This document shows positions 1 through 12,198 of a DNA stretch of 64,000 nt, one piece after another. The stretch's first letter is position 1. Each line of letters begins with the position of its first letter. Source of the stretch: Petrolisthes cinctipes (lineage: Eukaryota > Arthropoda > Malacostraca > Decapoda > Porcellanidae); assembly GCA_033782935.1 (NCBI GenBank), contig JAWQEG010000294.1:106001-170000 (forward strand), written 5' to 3'. A program made the position numbers and the translations under genes. The notes beneath the pieces were generated by a model. That model was given only the letters and a program-made list of their open reading frames with translations. It ran no database searches and was not told where the DNA came from.

Positions 1-758
1 ACTATTTAGCTAACAAGAAATTACTAGGGGAGGAACAAGCAGGCTTTAGGAAACACTATAATACCATGAATCACATATTTGCATAGCATATTATAACTCA
101 TTACTCACAAAAAAAAAATCTTCTGTGCTTTTATTTTGATTTTGTGGATGAAGTTTTTGAATTTAAATATTACTGGTAAGGTTTTTAAGGTGATACGTAG
201 TTTATACGAAATACAAAATCATGTGTTAGGGTAAGAAATACAGACTCCTCATATTTTCCATGTAACGTTGGTGTGAGGCAGGGCGAGAACTTATCACCAT
301 TATTGTTCTCAATTTTCCTCAACGACTTTAAGGACTACATCAGTGAAAAGTTTTCTGATCTGCCCTTTATGTCAGACAAGGTGATGGATTTTGGAGTGGT
401 AGAAACTTACTTTAACTTATATTGTTTGTTATATGTTGATGATACGTTTGTTATAGCAAAAAATTATGTTCAATTACAACATGCATTGGAAGCTGTCTTC
501 GAATATTGTAATAAATGGGCACTGCAGGTGAATACTTTTAAAACCAAGGTACCGGTAATAATCTTTTCTAAGGGAAAAGTAAAAAAATACAAGACATTTA
601 AGTTTGGGGTAAATACAATTGATGTTATTGATGATTATATCTACTTGGGTACTACTTTTAATTATAATGGTCTCTTTCATAAAGCCAAAAACAAACAAAT
701 TGTCCTGGCTAAGAGGGCTACTTACAGCTTGTTGAATAAAATTATCAAATCAAAATAA
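1..758 (+). pseudogene. Non-LTR retrotransposon reverse transcriptase fragment
   Basis: This is a decayed LINE reverse transcriptase running in from the left edge. Near base 20 the plus strand reads LLGEEQAGFRK, a conserved RT block. That frame then breaks, and an open frame resumes at 273-758. The resumed frame begins VRQGENLSPLLF (the RT block before the catalytic core) and contains LLYVDDTF, the catalytic (F/Y)xDD box. It continues into the CNKWALQVNTFKTK and YLGTTF blocks and stops at 758. There is no endonuclease in the window and no C-terminal region. The blocks suggest an RTE- or Jockey-group LINE, but the clade is not settled. Stops and shifts between bases 60 and 270 show it is not functional. 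Confidence 0.8.
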
Positions 759-775
759 TGTTATTATTATTATTA

Positions 776-1010
776 TAATTATTATTATAGGATTGTAACA
801 TACTGTACATATACATACACACACATATTAAAAATATATTATTATTATTATAGGGTTATAACACAACACAACAGAAAAAATATATATATATACATACACA
901 CACACACACAACAGAAATAAATATATATACATACACACACAACAGAAAAAAAAAAAAATATACATACACATGCACAACAGAAAAAAAAAATATATATATA
1001 CATATATTGG
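776..1010. repeat. AT/CA microsatellite patchwork
   Basis: ATT trinucleotides are followed by repeated blocks of TATA, (CA)n and short A-runs, each separated by the motif CACAACAGAAA. The block recurs about four times between 860 and 1000. No gene is seen. Confidence 0.85.
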
Positions 1011-1420
1011 GGGAGGCGGTGGCAGAGTGGATAAAGTGACGAACTGCGAATGGCAAGGGCCCTGGTTCGAGTCCACGAGAAAACGTCTGGGATTTTCCGA
1101 GGTGATATGATGAGTCCAGCTGTTCGTCAACTACCCTGGCTATGCCGACACGTCAAGAAAATACCCCCTACATCGTCGTCAACTCACAACATAGAAGATG
1201 CCAGACCATATTCCAAGATGCTGTGAGTGACGGTGTAGCTGCTCTCTCCTGATAGTGACGTGTATAAATAAGGTGTCGTCATCTAGTGGGGCAGAAGAGA
1301 AGCTACGGTACCAACATCACAACGAAGCTCCACTGTCTCATCCAGTGCGACACCCAATAATCTCGGGGCCTCGCAAGAGTCACGCGCTACTGACAGCCTA
1401 CAGTCCCGAGGTTGAGGTAT
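1011..1420 (+). mobile_element. tRNA-derived SINE
   Basis: The head has both internal RNA polymerase III promoter boxes at tRNA spacing: an A-box TGGCAGAGTGG at about 1020-1030 and a perfect B-box GGTTCGAGTCC at 1064-1074. Between them, GACGAACTGCGAATGG resembles a serine-type tRNA anticodon arm. No CCA-proximal acceptor pairing closes the molecule and an unrelated body of about 330 bp follows, so this is a SINE rather than a tRNA gene. The body ends near an A-rich, CACA-containing stretch at about 1423. Confidence 0.65.
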
Positions 1421-1424
1421 AGAA

Positions 1425-3612
1425 AAAAACACACAGACACACAAACAGAAAAAAAATATATATATACACACACACACACATAATAATAATAATACTTTAC
1501 CAAAACTGTAGAGGTTGCCAAGTGTGAGATGAATTAGTACGCCTCCCAACACAGCACAATAACCACCATAACTACCACCATATTGAAACTGCTTCATTAT
1601 TACTAGTCAAATAACAGAACCACACCTGTAAACAAGATGAGGATTATCATTATTAGTAGTAGTAGTATTTATTATCATTATTATTATTATACTCCGTTTA
1701 TTTATACTTGTCCAACCCTCTGACCAAATTCATGGTGAGCCTAGCACCGGGTATAAATAGAGCTCTCTGATTGGCTGCCGTGACACTGGCCTTCCTACCC
1801 ACCTCTGCAAACAGCCATGCACTAACTCTGCATTTGCAAGATGAAATACCTCTAATAATTTACGTGTAGCTCGGCTATTATTTAGGTTATGAATATTTGT
1901 CTTACTCCATTGAGTGGCTGAGTGTTACAACCAGTCGAGCGCCACGCCTACTTAAGCGAGATAATTGCCTTTAAAGTATAGGTAATAATGTCACGCGTAA
2001 GGTAAACACGAATAATCTGTTGACCGTTACTTCACTTCATCAACTTTATATAACCACACTATAACATATACTGTGGTATTTTAGACTTCATTAGAGGCCA
2101 AATTTTCTTAGCTTTCAACTGATATATGCCAAAAAGTGTTCAGTTCCCTATTAAGAAAGATATTACAGGTATAATAAATACGAGTACCATGGAGAAAATG
2201 TGAAAAGTTATTCTCGTACTGATATATTAGATTATAATGGAGAATTGGTAAATAACAATAAAATATACTATTTCGATTAAGAAACTACATTGTTCAAGCA
2301 TTCTATGGGTATAGTTTAGATGTAGGTACGTTACAGAATAACTTTGAAAAGTTTAAAAGACTATGATACTCTCATAATTTCCCGCGGTCTAGCCTCGGCC
2401 TTGTCGCCTTGCCGGGTGCAGGTGGGGTGGTGCCGGTCGCTGCCACACGTACGATTCAACGGTTCTATTGCTTTTAACAGCCGCAATTCTATGTATGTGA
2501 GTTTTCTAGGTTAAACTGTTATGAATGAGTGGTAAGCAGAGGAACTGCTGAGTCATCATGCATCAATTACTCCACACGGGCAGGCAGCCAGATAGAGTCT
2601 GATAGACACAGACACAGAGCAAATTTTTTAACTCCTCGCCTCTCCTCCCTCCTCCTCCTCCTCCTACTTCTGTACCCCGGTCCATCCTACTCGCCTCCCC
2701 TCTCTCCCACTCCTTCCTACCCTCCTCTGCCACCCACCCACTAAGGCTGCTGGCAAAGAACCGTTCAATCTCTAGAACCGATATTAACTAGTTGACAATG
2801 TTATAATATTATAATTGCTGTATAATGTATTATAATAATACAATGAGAGAGAGAGAGAGAGTGTGTGTGTGTGTGTGCAAAGATGTTTACATACTACATA
2901 CTCTTCACATTTGACTACTCACTCGAAAAAAAAAAAAAGGTGATGCAGTATAAGCATCTCTCTGGTGTGTAGCCTATAATACACAGGAATAAAGCTTGTA
3001 TTTTCACGTTGCTGTAATCTCCGTAGCAAAAGAACAAGAGATACAGCATTACAAAAAATTGGAGCACAGGCTAAGGGTAAGCAAGTCTCATTTAAAATAA
3101 TTTTAGTCTTACTTAATTGAATGTGATTTGCTCATCATTGCATTCTTTGTTGTTTGTCTGCTCCTGTGTAACGTCCCATGGTGAGTAAATTAATCACAAG
3201 ACTCTCCACTCCCTGCAACACATAAGATATCCCTCTGATTGCCTCCACGTCCCCCCCAAATAATTATAATATTGGATGCAAAATCAATGATCAGTATAAC
3301 ATGAACACTTCATTAATATAAAAATAAATACCATGCCGTACTGTAAATTAAATGATTTACATCAATAACAACCTGCATCTGTACAACTAAAATAACTTGA
3401 AATAATCAGGTTGCTGCACCTTTCGCCCCTTCTCTATGGACACCACAATAAAGTCATTTATAACCCAGTCATTATTGTAATGTTTTCCCGCTCTGCCCGC
3501 TAATCCTCCCACCTCATGCTTCAATACAATACCACTCCACCACCCTGTGTTGGTATGTGTCCTGTTATATGTGTGTGTATGTGTGTTATAATGTTTCCTT
3601 CTGTGTTTTGGT
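1425..3612. other. No gene recognised; microsatellites and AT-rich sequence
   Basis: I see no coding sequence. A TATA-like GGTATAAATAGAGC lies at about 1748 without a gene after it. TGTTACAACCAGTC at about 1923 has an inverted counterpart at about 8463. A short (GA)n(GT)n tract lies at about 2847-2877. The open frame at 2529-2744 is compositional (Leu/Pro/Ser-rich). Confidence 0.6.
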
Positions 3613-3724
3613 ATGTGTCGTGTACACTACACGTATTGTCTACTCTGTTTGTCCTGTAATACAGCTTTCTATTTTCTCTTCTGTCCTAGCCCATATCCTA
3701 AGCAGATAATGGCAGTGGGGGGTT

Positions 3725-3727
<3 letters not shown>

Positions 3728-3768
<41 letters not shown>
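3728..3768. repeat. (CT)n microsatellite
   Basis: About 20 uninterrupted CT dinucleotides. They sit immediately 5' of the pyrimidine-rich minisatellite. Confidence 0.95.
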
Positions 3769-3773
<5 letters not shown>

Positions 3774-3862
3774 CCCTTCATTCTTTCCCGCCACCCTACC
3801 CTGTTTTACTTCTCTCTACTGCATTCCAAACCATACCTACAACCTTTCCCTCCCTTCCCACT

Positions 3863-4470
3863 GTCCCACCTTGTCCCCTGTCCTTCTCACCTACCCTATC
3901 TTTCCCTATCTGTCTACTGTCCCAACTTGTCCCCTGTCCTTCCCACCTACCCTACCTTTCCCTGTCTGCCTACTGTCTCACCTTGTCCCCTGTCCTTCTC
4001 ACCTACCCTACCTTTCCCTGTATGTCTACTGTCCCAACTTGTCCCCTGTCCTTCCCACCTACCCTACATTTCCCTGTCTGCCTACTGTCCCAACTTGTCG
4101 CCTGTCCTTCCCACCTACCCTACCTTTCCCTGTCTGTCTACTGTCCCACCTTGTCCCCTGTCCTTTCCATCACCCTGTCCTTCCCACCTACCCTACCTTT
4201 CCCTGTCTGTCTACTGTCTCACCTTGTCCCCTGTCCTTCCCACCTACCCTACCTTTCCCTGTCTGTCTACTGTCTCACCTTGTCCCCTGTCCTTTCCATC
4301 ACCCTGTCCTTCCCACCTACCCTACCTTTCCCTGTCTGTCTACTGTCCCACCTTGTCCCCTGTCCTTTCCATCACCCTGTCCTTCCCACCTACCCTACCT
4401 TTCCCTGTCTGTCTACTGTCTCACCTTGTCCCCTGTCCTTTCCATCACCCTGTCCTCCCAACTGTCCACT
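3863..4470. repeat. 56-bp pyrimidine-rich minisatellite
   Basis: About ten tandem copies of a unit containing CTTGTCCCCTGTCCTTCC and CACCTACCCTACCTTTCC, read over bases 3863-4470. Units are either 56 bp or about 72 bp. The longer form has an added CTTTCCATCACCCTGTC segment, giving a higher-order pattern towards the right end. The unit lacks stop codons on the plus strand and is not a multiple of three, so all three plus frames stay open for hundreds of codons. Those frames are not genes. Confidence 0.92.
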
Positions 4471-4615
4471 ATTCATTACCCTGTCCCACCGTGACATATC
4501 CTTCCCACCACATACATCACAGATGTATGTGTGTTTCCTTCTGTGTTTTGTTATGTGTCCTGTTGTGTGTGTTTGTGTTTGTGTGTGTGTCCTGTGTTTT
4601 GTTATGTGTCCTGTT

Positions 4616-7606
4616 CTATCTATCTATCTATAGCTCCGACGCCTCGTTCCCTCCGGGAACTCTCACCAATGGGGTGGCCATGGCAGAAGAGTCTCCAGTT
4701 TTCCCTGTTCCAACACTCCCTCCTCACTTGCTCCATCCCCCCTTCCTCCCTCACACTTCTCTCTCTCTCTCTCACATACTCTTCCACTCTGTTCTGCCAT
4801 CTAACCGGAGGTCTGCCTCTCACACCAGGTCCCACAACTTCACTTCCATACACCTTCTTTACAGACTCCACACTTTACATTCTCTCCACATGTCCAAACC
4901 ACCTCAGTGTATTACGCTTCACTCTCTCAACCACTCCACATTCAATACCAACTGCCTTCTCACTCATACCACACCTCTCATACATATACACTCTCATTAC
5001 TTTCTCCATCCCACCTAGTAAGTCCACATGCTCCTCTCAGATAACTCATTTCCACTGCACCTATTCTAGACTGATGAGCCCTACTCCATGTCCATGTCTC
5101 TGACGCATATGTCACTGTTGGCAGGAATATACTATTTCTCAGTCCCTTTTTCACTTCCATACTCACACTTCTACCCTTCATAATCCTTCCCAGTGATATT
5201 ATGAACTGCCTGCCCCTCACTGCTCTCTCCCTGATTTCTCCTTCCATGTTTACACAGAACTGTTCCCAGTTACTTGAATTCCCTCACCTCCTCCATCCTC
5301 TCACCCCCTAAAGTTATCTCACATTCAGTCCCAGTTGGTACAGCCACTCTATAGGGTGTAGCAAAGTCAATTACTTCTGTTTTGGTCCTCTCAAATACCA
5401 TCACCTTACTCTTACCAACATTCACCTCCAGTTTTCTTTGCTTACACACGGACTGAAACTTATCCACCACCCTCTGTAACTCCCTTTCACTCTCGGCCAG
5501 CAGCACAGTGTCATCCGCAAATAAGCTTGTAACCAAGGACCAATCTACTCCATTCAACCTCAGTTTCGCACCCAGGCCCTCCACCTTTGCCTTCAACACT
5601 CTCATGCACCCATCCATAAAAATATTGAACAACTATGGTGACATGACACACCCCTGCCTCAATCCTACACTGATATCAAAGTTCTCACTCAAATCACCCT
5701 CAACCCTCACACAAGCTTTTGCCTCTCTATAGAAAGCCTCAATCCCCTCCAGCAAGCACCCACCAACACCGTAAATCCTTAATACATCTGTCATAGCTCT
5801 CCTATCAACCCTATCGTATGCCTTCTCCAAATCTATGAAGGCAGCATACAACTTCCTACCCTTCCCAATATATTTCTCCATTGTTGATTTTATTGCAAAG
5901 ATCTGGTTCACACATCCTCTACCCTTTCTGAACCCTCCCTGCTCCTCACTGACTTTATTCCCAGTTACTTCTATCAGTCTCTCAGTAAGAACCTTCCCAT
6001 ACACTTTCCCCAGTACACTAAGAAGGCTTATTCCCCTATAGCTACCACACTCATCCTTACTCCCCTTCCCCTTGTACAGAGGCACAATTATGACTCTCCT
6101 TCAGTACTCTGGCACCTCTCCCTGTCTCCAAGCCAATATGCATATAAGCAGCATCTACTCCACCACTATCTCCCCCCCACACCTCAGGATCTCTCCAGTT
6201 ATTTCATCCACCCCCGGTGCCTTTCCTATCTTCAACTTTCCTATTGCTTTCCTGACCTCTTCCCTTCCTAATTCTCCCTGTACATCCTGTCGTCTACCTC
6301 CTGCCTCCATCACCATGCATGTCACCACCGCCTCCCCTCCCGTCCCACCATTCATCAACCGATCAAAATGCCTCTTCCACACTTCTTTCACTTCCTCACT
6401 TCTACTCACAGTAACTCCATCCTCTCTCTTCATTCTCACGCTACCAGACTTTCCTTCTCCTCTTTCTCTTTTCACCTCCTTCCAGAATAATTTCTTGTTT
6501 TCTCTAAACTTCTCACTCAGTTTTCTCCCAAACTCCACTCATCCACTCTCCTTTTGCTCTCACTCACCGTCCTCTTCACTTTCCTCTTACACTCATTGTA
6601 TTCCCTCTTTCACCTCCTCTGGCACATTTCTCTACAGGGTTCTCCTAAAAGCATTCTTCTTATTCTCTACTGCATCCTTCACTTCTTCAGACCACCATGC
6701 ACTCCCTTTCTTCCTCCTTTTGTACTTTGTACCCCACCACTTCTGCTGCTGTCTTACACACTAAAGTTTTGAATGTTTCATACACATCATTCACTCCCAC
6801 TCCCTCCCCTATCACCATCCTTGCATCCCCCAGCACCTCACTCACCCTCCTCTTATATTCCTCCCTCTATTCTGCTTCATCTAATTTCCCACTAGCCACC
6901 TCCCTCTTTTTCCTCACCCCCCTTCATCCCTCCTACCATATTCCCACTTAGCCCTAACCTTCATCCTTACCAACACCGCAAAATGGTCGGAGCATTGGAT
7001 AATTTATCTCACCACTTTTGCATCGACCCTGTGATCTTGTATGAAGCTTGGAGGCTTGTGATTCCTCCTGACTATGCCACGAAACACGCTCCTTCAATAT
7101 GGGTGATGTTTCGTGGCAAACTTTGAAGGACTCGCAAACCTCCAATTTTCTGAATACATCACAGGGTCCCTTAACCTTTCATCCACTGCCACAAAATAAT
7201 CAATCAAACTCTTCTGCTCTCCTCTCTCATCCCTTCTCTTCCATGTATACCTGTGGATCATCTTGTGCTGAAAGAAGGTGTTTGCCAAGAACAACCCCCT
7301 CTCAGCACAGACATCCACCAGATACTCACCCTTCTCATTTATTCCTTCTACTCCCCATTTACCCACAATACTTCCCACTTCCTCACTTCCATACATATCT
7401 CCCATCATCACCACTCTCCTTCCATTATCAATCTTTCTCAGACACGCATTCAATTTCTCCCAAAACACACTCATCCTCTCTCTCTCCGTCCTACTCTTTT
7501 CATCCTCTGGTGCATATGCACACACCCACGCATATTTCACCATCCCAATCGTTCCCGTCATCCATACAATCCTCGACCCATGTCCATCCACTCCCTTCCA
7601 CACCAA
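4616..7606 (-). pseudogene. RTE-like LINE (endonuclease plus RT), broken
   Basis: Read on the minus strand, this is a nearly full-length LINE ORF split by frameshifts. The apurinic endonuclease is at 7606-7168, with GRRVVMMGDM (metal-binding block) and SLIDYF. SDHFAVLVRMK follows at about 6990, after a MITE insertion. A linker lies at 6538-6155. The RT core is at 6085-5270, with SYRGISLLSVLGK, EEQGGFRKGRGC, FIDLEKAYDRVDR, VGLRQGCVMSP and the catalytic FADDT box. The C-terminus, at 5247-4620, has SETWTWS and GHPIGESSRRERGVG. The 3' end carries a short (TAGA)n-type tail at about 4616-4632. The layout matches RTE-type elements often mislabelled as craniofacial development protein 2. At least five frame breaks make it inactive. 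Confidence 0.85.
7026..7167. mobile_element. MITE with 10-bp perfect TIRs, inserted in the LINE
   Basis: The 142-bp element starts ACCCTGTGAT and ends ATCACAGGGT, a perfect 10-bp terminal inverted repeat. It carries an internal hairpin, GCCACGAAAC versus GTTTCGTGGC. It splits the LINE endonuclease ORF between DERLR and SDHFAV. A homologous copy lies at 21402-21542. On the minus strand the left flank is TTAAGGG, and the extended TIR of the second copy is TTAAGGGACCCTGT. This hints at a piggyBac-type TTAA target, but the right flank is degenerate. Confidence 0.8.
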
Positions 7607-9002
7607 CCCATCCTCCCCCTACCCTTACCTTCCTTTCTTACCAACCCATCCTCCACCTACCCCAACCATCCCTCCTTACCAACCTATCCTCCTCCTACTT
7701 TGTATACTCCCACCATCCCCCTGTGAGTTCCCTATCCTCCCTTCTTACCAACCCATCCTCCTCCTCCCTCTACCCCTACACATACTCTGTCTCTCTCAGT
7801 GAGTGTGTGTCTGTCTGACTGACTCGAGTGAGTAGAGTCACTGCCTAGTGCCTACCGCCCTACCCGTGCAATTTGTGAGTTCACAATTATTATTATTAAC
7901 TTTAATTAATTATGTTTCTTATTCGATGTATTGTCATAATTTTACTAAGAAATATCGAAGTAATAACACTTCCCTTATCATACAGTGAAACACATAGCAT
8001 AAGCATAAATTATTTAGACATTTTTAAACGCAGTACGAGAGTTTGGGCTGGTCCGACCGGGCCGGTGGGCATCGCCATCGTTTCCTCTCTTTTTAATTAT
8101 CTTTTTTCCACGATTTGTGATAACTAAATGGATTTACAAGTTTGTTTTTGCAATAAAAATGTACAATAATGTTTTTATGCTACATAGCAAGCGTTCCTAA
8201 CGGCTAATAAAATAATCACGTAGAGCACGAAGTAAATAATATTAATTAGCGAGCAGTGGCAACATCTTTGTTTCAGCTGACTGACTTGTCGACTGCCTGC
8301 ATTTGTCACTCACCGACACTCGGTTGTATTTCACACATTCTACAGATGTCTATATGTAAGCTAAGATGATATCCATTTGTTCATTAGATAGAAGAGGAAT
8401 TGTAGAAGTAATTTCTATTAATAACTCAATTTTAGGGTAGTTGGCGCTTGACTGGTTGTAACAGTTAGAGCTACTCCATTAAACTTAGCATTAAATTTGG
8501 AACTCAATCACGTTTTTCAAAACATAATACAGTCCAAATAAAAAATATCGCGAGTTTAAGTCAAAACACGGCTTGCAAATGTTTATACAACTTTTTGCAA
8601 TAATTTATTTTTTTCCGCATCCAAAGGATTTATGTATAAATAAAACATTCATGCACATACAAAATTTTCTTGCGAACATGACAGTGACATCAGGTTTTAG
8701 ATAACTATAGATACGGTATAAGAGATACGATACGTTTAATGGAAAGATGTCATTCCCAATTTCAAACAAGGTTTGTATAAAATTCATTTATTTCTTTTAT
8801 TTGCCACTATAGGTTTCCTGCAAACATAGTATGTTATATGTTATTAGATGAAGTGAGGTTTACCATACATGACGTATGAAGGAAAGTATTATATATATGT
8901 AATTAGAGAAAAAGAAGAAAGACTGCTTACGGAGCAATAGACCTACTTCACGCCACAGCCAGCTTGGCACTGAGTGAGGGGAGAAGGTTCTGTACAATAT
9001 GT
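7607..9002. other. No gene recognised
   Basis: Bases 7607-7790 are a degenerate pyrimidine-rich repeat built on ACCAACCCATCCTCC. The rest is AT-rich unique-looking sequence. The open frames at 7912-8127 and 8605-8787 show no family motif. Confidence 0.5.
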
Positions 9003-11225
9003 ACTGTACATTCTAAGACTATTTTCTTCTATGGCATTTCCTCCACAAATGCCCCATTCCCAAGATAGGGCATTTTGAAATTAACCTGACCTTACCTGGA
9101 CCACAGCAAACTACCGGGACCTAACCTGGTTAGACTACCGGGACCTAACCTGGGCAAACTACCGGGAAATAATCGTGGTAAAGTACAGGAAATGACCGGG
9201 GCAAAATACTGGGACCTAGCTGGATCTGGCAACACTGCTACAAAACGGCAATTCTTTCAATAAATATTGTTTGCCGTGTAAATGACTTATGGGTGAATTA
9301 TTTAATGAATTTGGTGAGTAAACTATACAGTGATCATCATTATCTAACTGTTGGATAGATTTTGTGAATGTAGATACTAGGGCTGGGCAGGAACCGGTTC
9401 TAGCGATTCTTGATGACTTATCTTAGAATCAGTTCTCACCTCTGAACCGGTTCCACCAATAGTAGTTGTTGTGTGCATGTGTGCCTTATATTTCTTTAAT
9501 AAAGCTATGATTTGTTAAATTGGTAAGATATATTTTTCTTCCGATAATAAAAAAAATTAATATTAAAAATTCGGTATTTATTGAAAGAATTACCGTATTG
9601 TAGCAGTGTTGTCAGATCCGGCTAAGTCCCAGTATTTTGCCCCGGTCATTTCCTGTACTTTACCACGGTTATTTCCCGGTAGTCTGCTGTGTTGCTGTCT
9701 GGTTAAAATGCCGGAGTGACAAAATGCTGACACCGGTATTTTGACTGAACATCAACGTCGGCATTTTGTCTCAAAAGGATAAGTTGGCCATGCCAAAATT
9801 CTGATTTTGGCATATACGAATAAGTTCTGTATTAAAAAAAATAAAAATAAATGTTTTTTATTAAAAAAAATTGATTTTTATTTAAATTCACACATTAAAA
9901 CAGTTATAAACACATTAAAAAAATACGACATTAGAGTTACGGTATATACAGTATATATTTATTTAAACACATTCTGTCGGTCTGATGAAGTTGGAGAGTT
10001 TCCTTAATATCTCTGTAGCCATTATTTCCTTCATTATATACTGGTCCCAGATTCAAATATCTTTTGTTATTTTATGTAAGTTTTTCTCTGGTAATGCCGT
10101 AACTTTTCATCAGCCACTAGTTGGCACTGTGTGGAAATGAATGTGTACTCTTTGTGTAAAACTTCAATTAGCACATAGATGTTTATAACATTTTCATGTG
10201 TACATTGGTAGTTCAAGTGCCAACCTTCAAAGTCATTGTTGGTCCTCGCACTTTGTCCAAATACACTCCAACTTTCAGGTGTCTACACTGGTCCATTAAT
10301 CCATGTATGATACTATAGTACTATAGTAGTCTATCTAGAGTACAGTACACTCATAAATAGTCAAGACACAATGCCTATACCTGTCTGCCATCGTCCAGTA
10401 GTTATTTATACGGAGGTGTCCAAAAGCAAACATACTTAACTCTGCTAAGCTAACTCAACTATTTCGGGATATTTCAGTACCGAGTCGAAAAAAAAAAAAA
10501 ACTGATTTGTGAGAAAAAATGCCGATCCCTGAGACAAATTGCCTAATGTCAAAATACCGTTCCCGGCATTTTGACATACCAGCATTCTGTCTAGCATTCA
10601 CTGTGGTCTAGGTTAGGTCAGGTAAGGTCAGGCTAATTTCAAAATGCCCCAATTAAATATGCCTTATCTTGGAAATGGGATATTTGTGGAGGAAATGCCG
10701 CAGAAGAAAATAGTCTTAGAATGGTTTAAATAAGTGGGTAATGAAGGTATAAAAACCGTACGCGATAGCGGCAATTCTTTCAATATTTACCGAAAAATTC
10801 TTATTAAATTTTTTTTTTTTAATGCACTTGCTGTTCGTGCCAGTCGGCAAATTAAGGCTTTAAAAGGTATTTATTGAAAGAATTACCGTTTTGCAGCAGT
10901 GTTACCAGATCCGGCTAGGTCCCAGTATTTTACCCCGGTCATTTATTGTACTTTATCACGATTATTTCCTGGTAATTTGCCCAAGTTAGGTCTCGGTAGT
11001 TTGCCCAGGTTAGGTCCCGGTAGTCTGATGCGGTCTAGGTTAGGTTAGGTCAGGTCAGGTAAGGTCAGGCTAATTTCAAAATGCCCCATTTGAATATCTT
11101 GGAAATCGGGCATTTGCGGAGGAAATGCCATAGATGAAAATAGTCTTAGAATGGTCTAAATAAGTGGGTAATGAAGGTAGAAAAAACGTACGCAATAACG
11201 GTAATTCATTCAATATTTACCCTTT
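9003..11225. mobile_element. Fold-back repeat cluster with sub-terminal TTAGGTCCCGGTAG repeats
   Basis: One module occurs four times. It is in minus orientation at 9003-9262. It is in plus orientation at about 9590-9705 (partial), 10565-10790 (partial) and 10862-11225. The module reads, in the plus copies: AGTGTTRCCAGATCCGGCT, then GTCCCAGTATTTTGCCCCGG, then two to three tandem units of about 24 bp (CGGTAGTTTGCCCAGGTTAG). It continues with TTCAAAATGCCCC and GGCATTTGCGGAGGAAATGC. The outer copies form inverted arms of about 260 bp separated by about 1.6 kb. No transposase frame is visible. The sequence after 9385 (TAGGGCTGGGC) resembles a hAT-type end, as a weak inference. Confidence 0.65.
9277..9372 (+). 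repeat. Interspersed repeat shared with 39653-39745
   Basis: About 95 bp beginning GTGTAAATGACTTATGGG and ending TTTTGTGAATGT. It is nearly identical to the sequence at 39653. At 39.6 kb it runs directly into the GAAGCCTTACAAGTGTGG tandem repeat. Here the tandem repeat only resumes at about 11262, so about 1.9 kb appears inserted between the two halves. Confidence 0.75.
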
Positions 11226-11261
11226 AAAACAGCATTAGACAGCAATTATATAACATTGTCA

Positions 11262-11413
11262 GTTAATATTAGGTTCCGGTTCTGATAATGAAGCCTAACA
11301 AGTGTGGTTGGTTAGGAAGCTAACAAACCAATACCACTGTGGAATCAACCCTAAAATAATGAAGGCTTACAGGTGTGGTTGGTTGGGAAGCTAACAAACC
11401 AATACCACTGTGG
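11262..11413 (+). repeat. Tandem repeat, about 71-bp unit, two copies
   Basis: Two head-to-tail units contain GTGTGGTTGGTTAGGAAGC and CCAATACCACTGTGGAATC. The same unit recurs at 39765-39797 and in about 2.5 copies at 44742-44915. Confidence 0.85.
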
Positions 11414-11617
11414 AATCGACCCTATATCTTATCATTACGATAACATTACCTCATTACAATAACATTACACCTCATTACAATAACATTACACCTCATTACA
11501 ATAACAGGATAATCTTCGGAAGTGTTCCTCCTGACGAAATTTAATGAAAATCAGTAATCATATGGTTACTTACTTATTTATGTTTGGTGTCACAGCGACA
11601 CAGGAGAGTAAACACTA

Positions 11618-11955
11618 ATATGACAGTGTTGCCAGATCAGCTGCTTGATAAAATATGTCCGAACTTCAACATCAGAATTTCCCATTTTGCCTTAACTTCA
11701 ACATTGGAATTTCCTTTTTTACCTTAACTTCAATATCAGAATTTCCTTTTTTTCTTATCTTCCCCTTTAGAATTTCCCTTTTTACCTCAATAATTCCCTG
11801 TTTACTCTTGAACATTGACGATCTTTTTGGTATTTCGTCTGGTAACCGAAATTTCCCTGTTTACTCTTGAACAATAATTTTCCTGTGTGGACTTCAAAAT
11901 TCTTTAAAACGGAGAAATTTTCCTGAACCTTCTGGCAAGTTGGCAACATTGTATT
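11618..11955. repeat. Small element with GTTGCCA ends and AACTTCAA repeats
   Basis: It starts with ACAGTGTTGCCAGATC and ends with GGCAAGTTGGCAACATTG, a weak inverted pair. The interior holds several degenerate units of about 34 bp (TTAACTTCAACATCAGAATTTCC). The Phe-rich open frame at 11655-11870 is the translated repeat, not a gene. Confidence 0.5.
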
Positions 11956-12055
11956 ATGACATCACCACAGACGGACGACTTATTATTTTGTTTGTTATCT
12001 TTGCAACGGCACGTCAGTTACGGAAACATTTTCCAATTTTATATTTTACATGGCG

Positions 12056-12113
12056 ACAATGTACAACCACAATCAAATATCCACCAACACACTTTCCTTC
12101 CAACGTAGTAAAT
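12056..12113 (+). repeat. Detached third arm of the 12.2-kb palindrome
   Basis: GTACAACCACAATCAAAT, then CACTTTCCTTCCA and the bases that follow, repeat the right arm of the hairpin at 12199-12362. Confidence 0.7.
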
Positions 12114-12198
12114 ATATTTGTAATAAAGAACAATACGTGTATGATTTTGCAGCACCTCATAATAATAATTGTGGGGGTTGAGTTGACGTATATTATGT

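Noticed and set aside
1011..1090. Functional tRNA gene
   Set aside because: Promoter boxes are present but the acceptor stem does not close and a SINE body follows.
3613..5103. Long plus-strand Pro/Ser/Cys/Leu open frames up to 363 codons
   Set aside because: They are translations of the 56-bp minisatellite and the antisense of the RTE-like LINE; no initiator context, no domains, all three frames open.
7912..8127. 71-codon frame with a GC-rich segment (VWAGPTGPVG)
   Set aside because: No homologous pattern, no splice context; probably chance.
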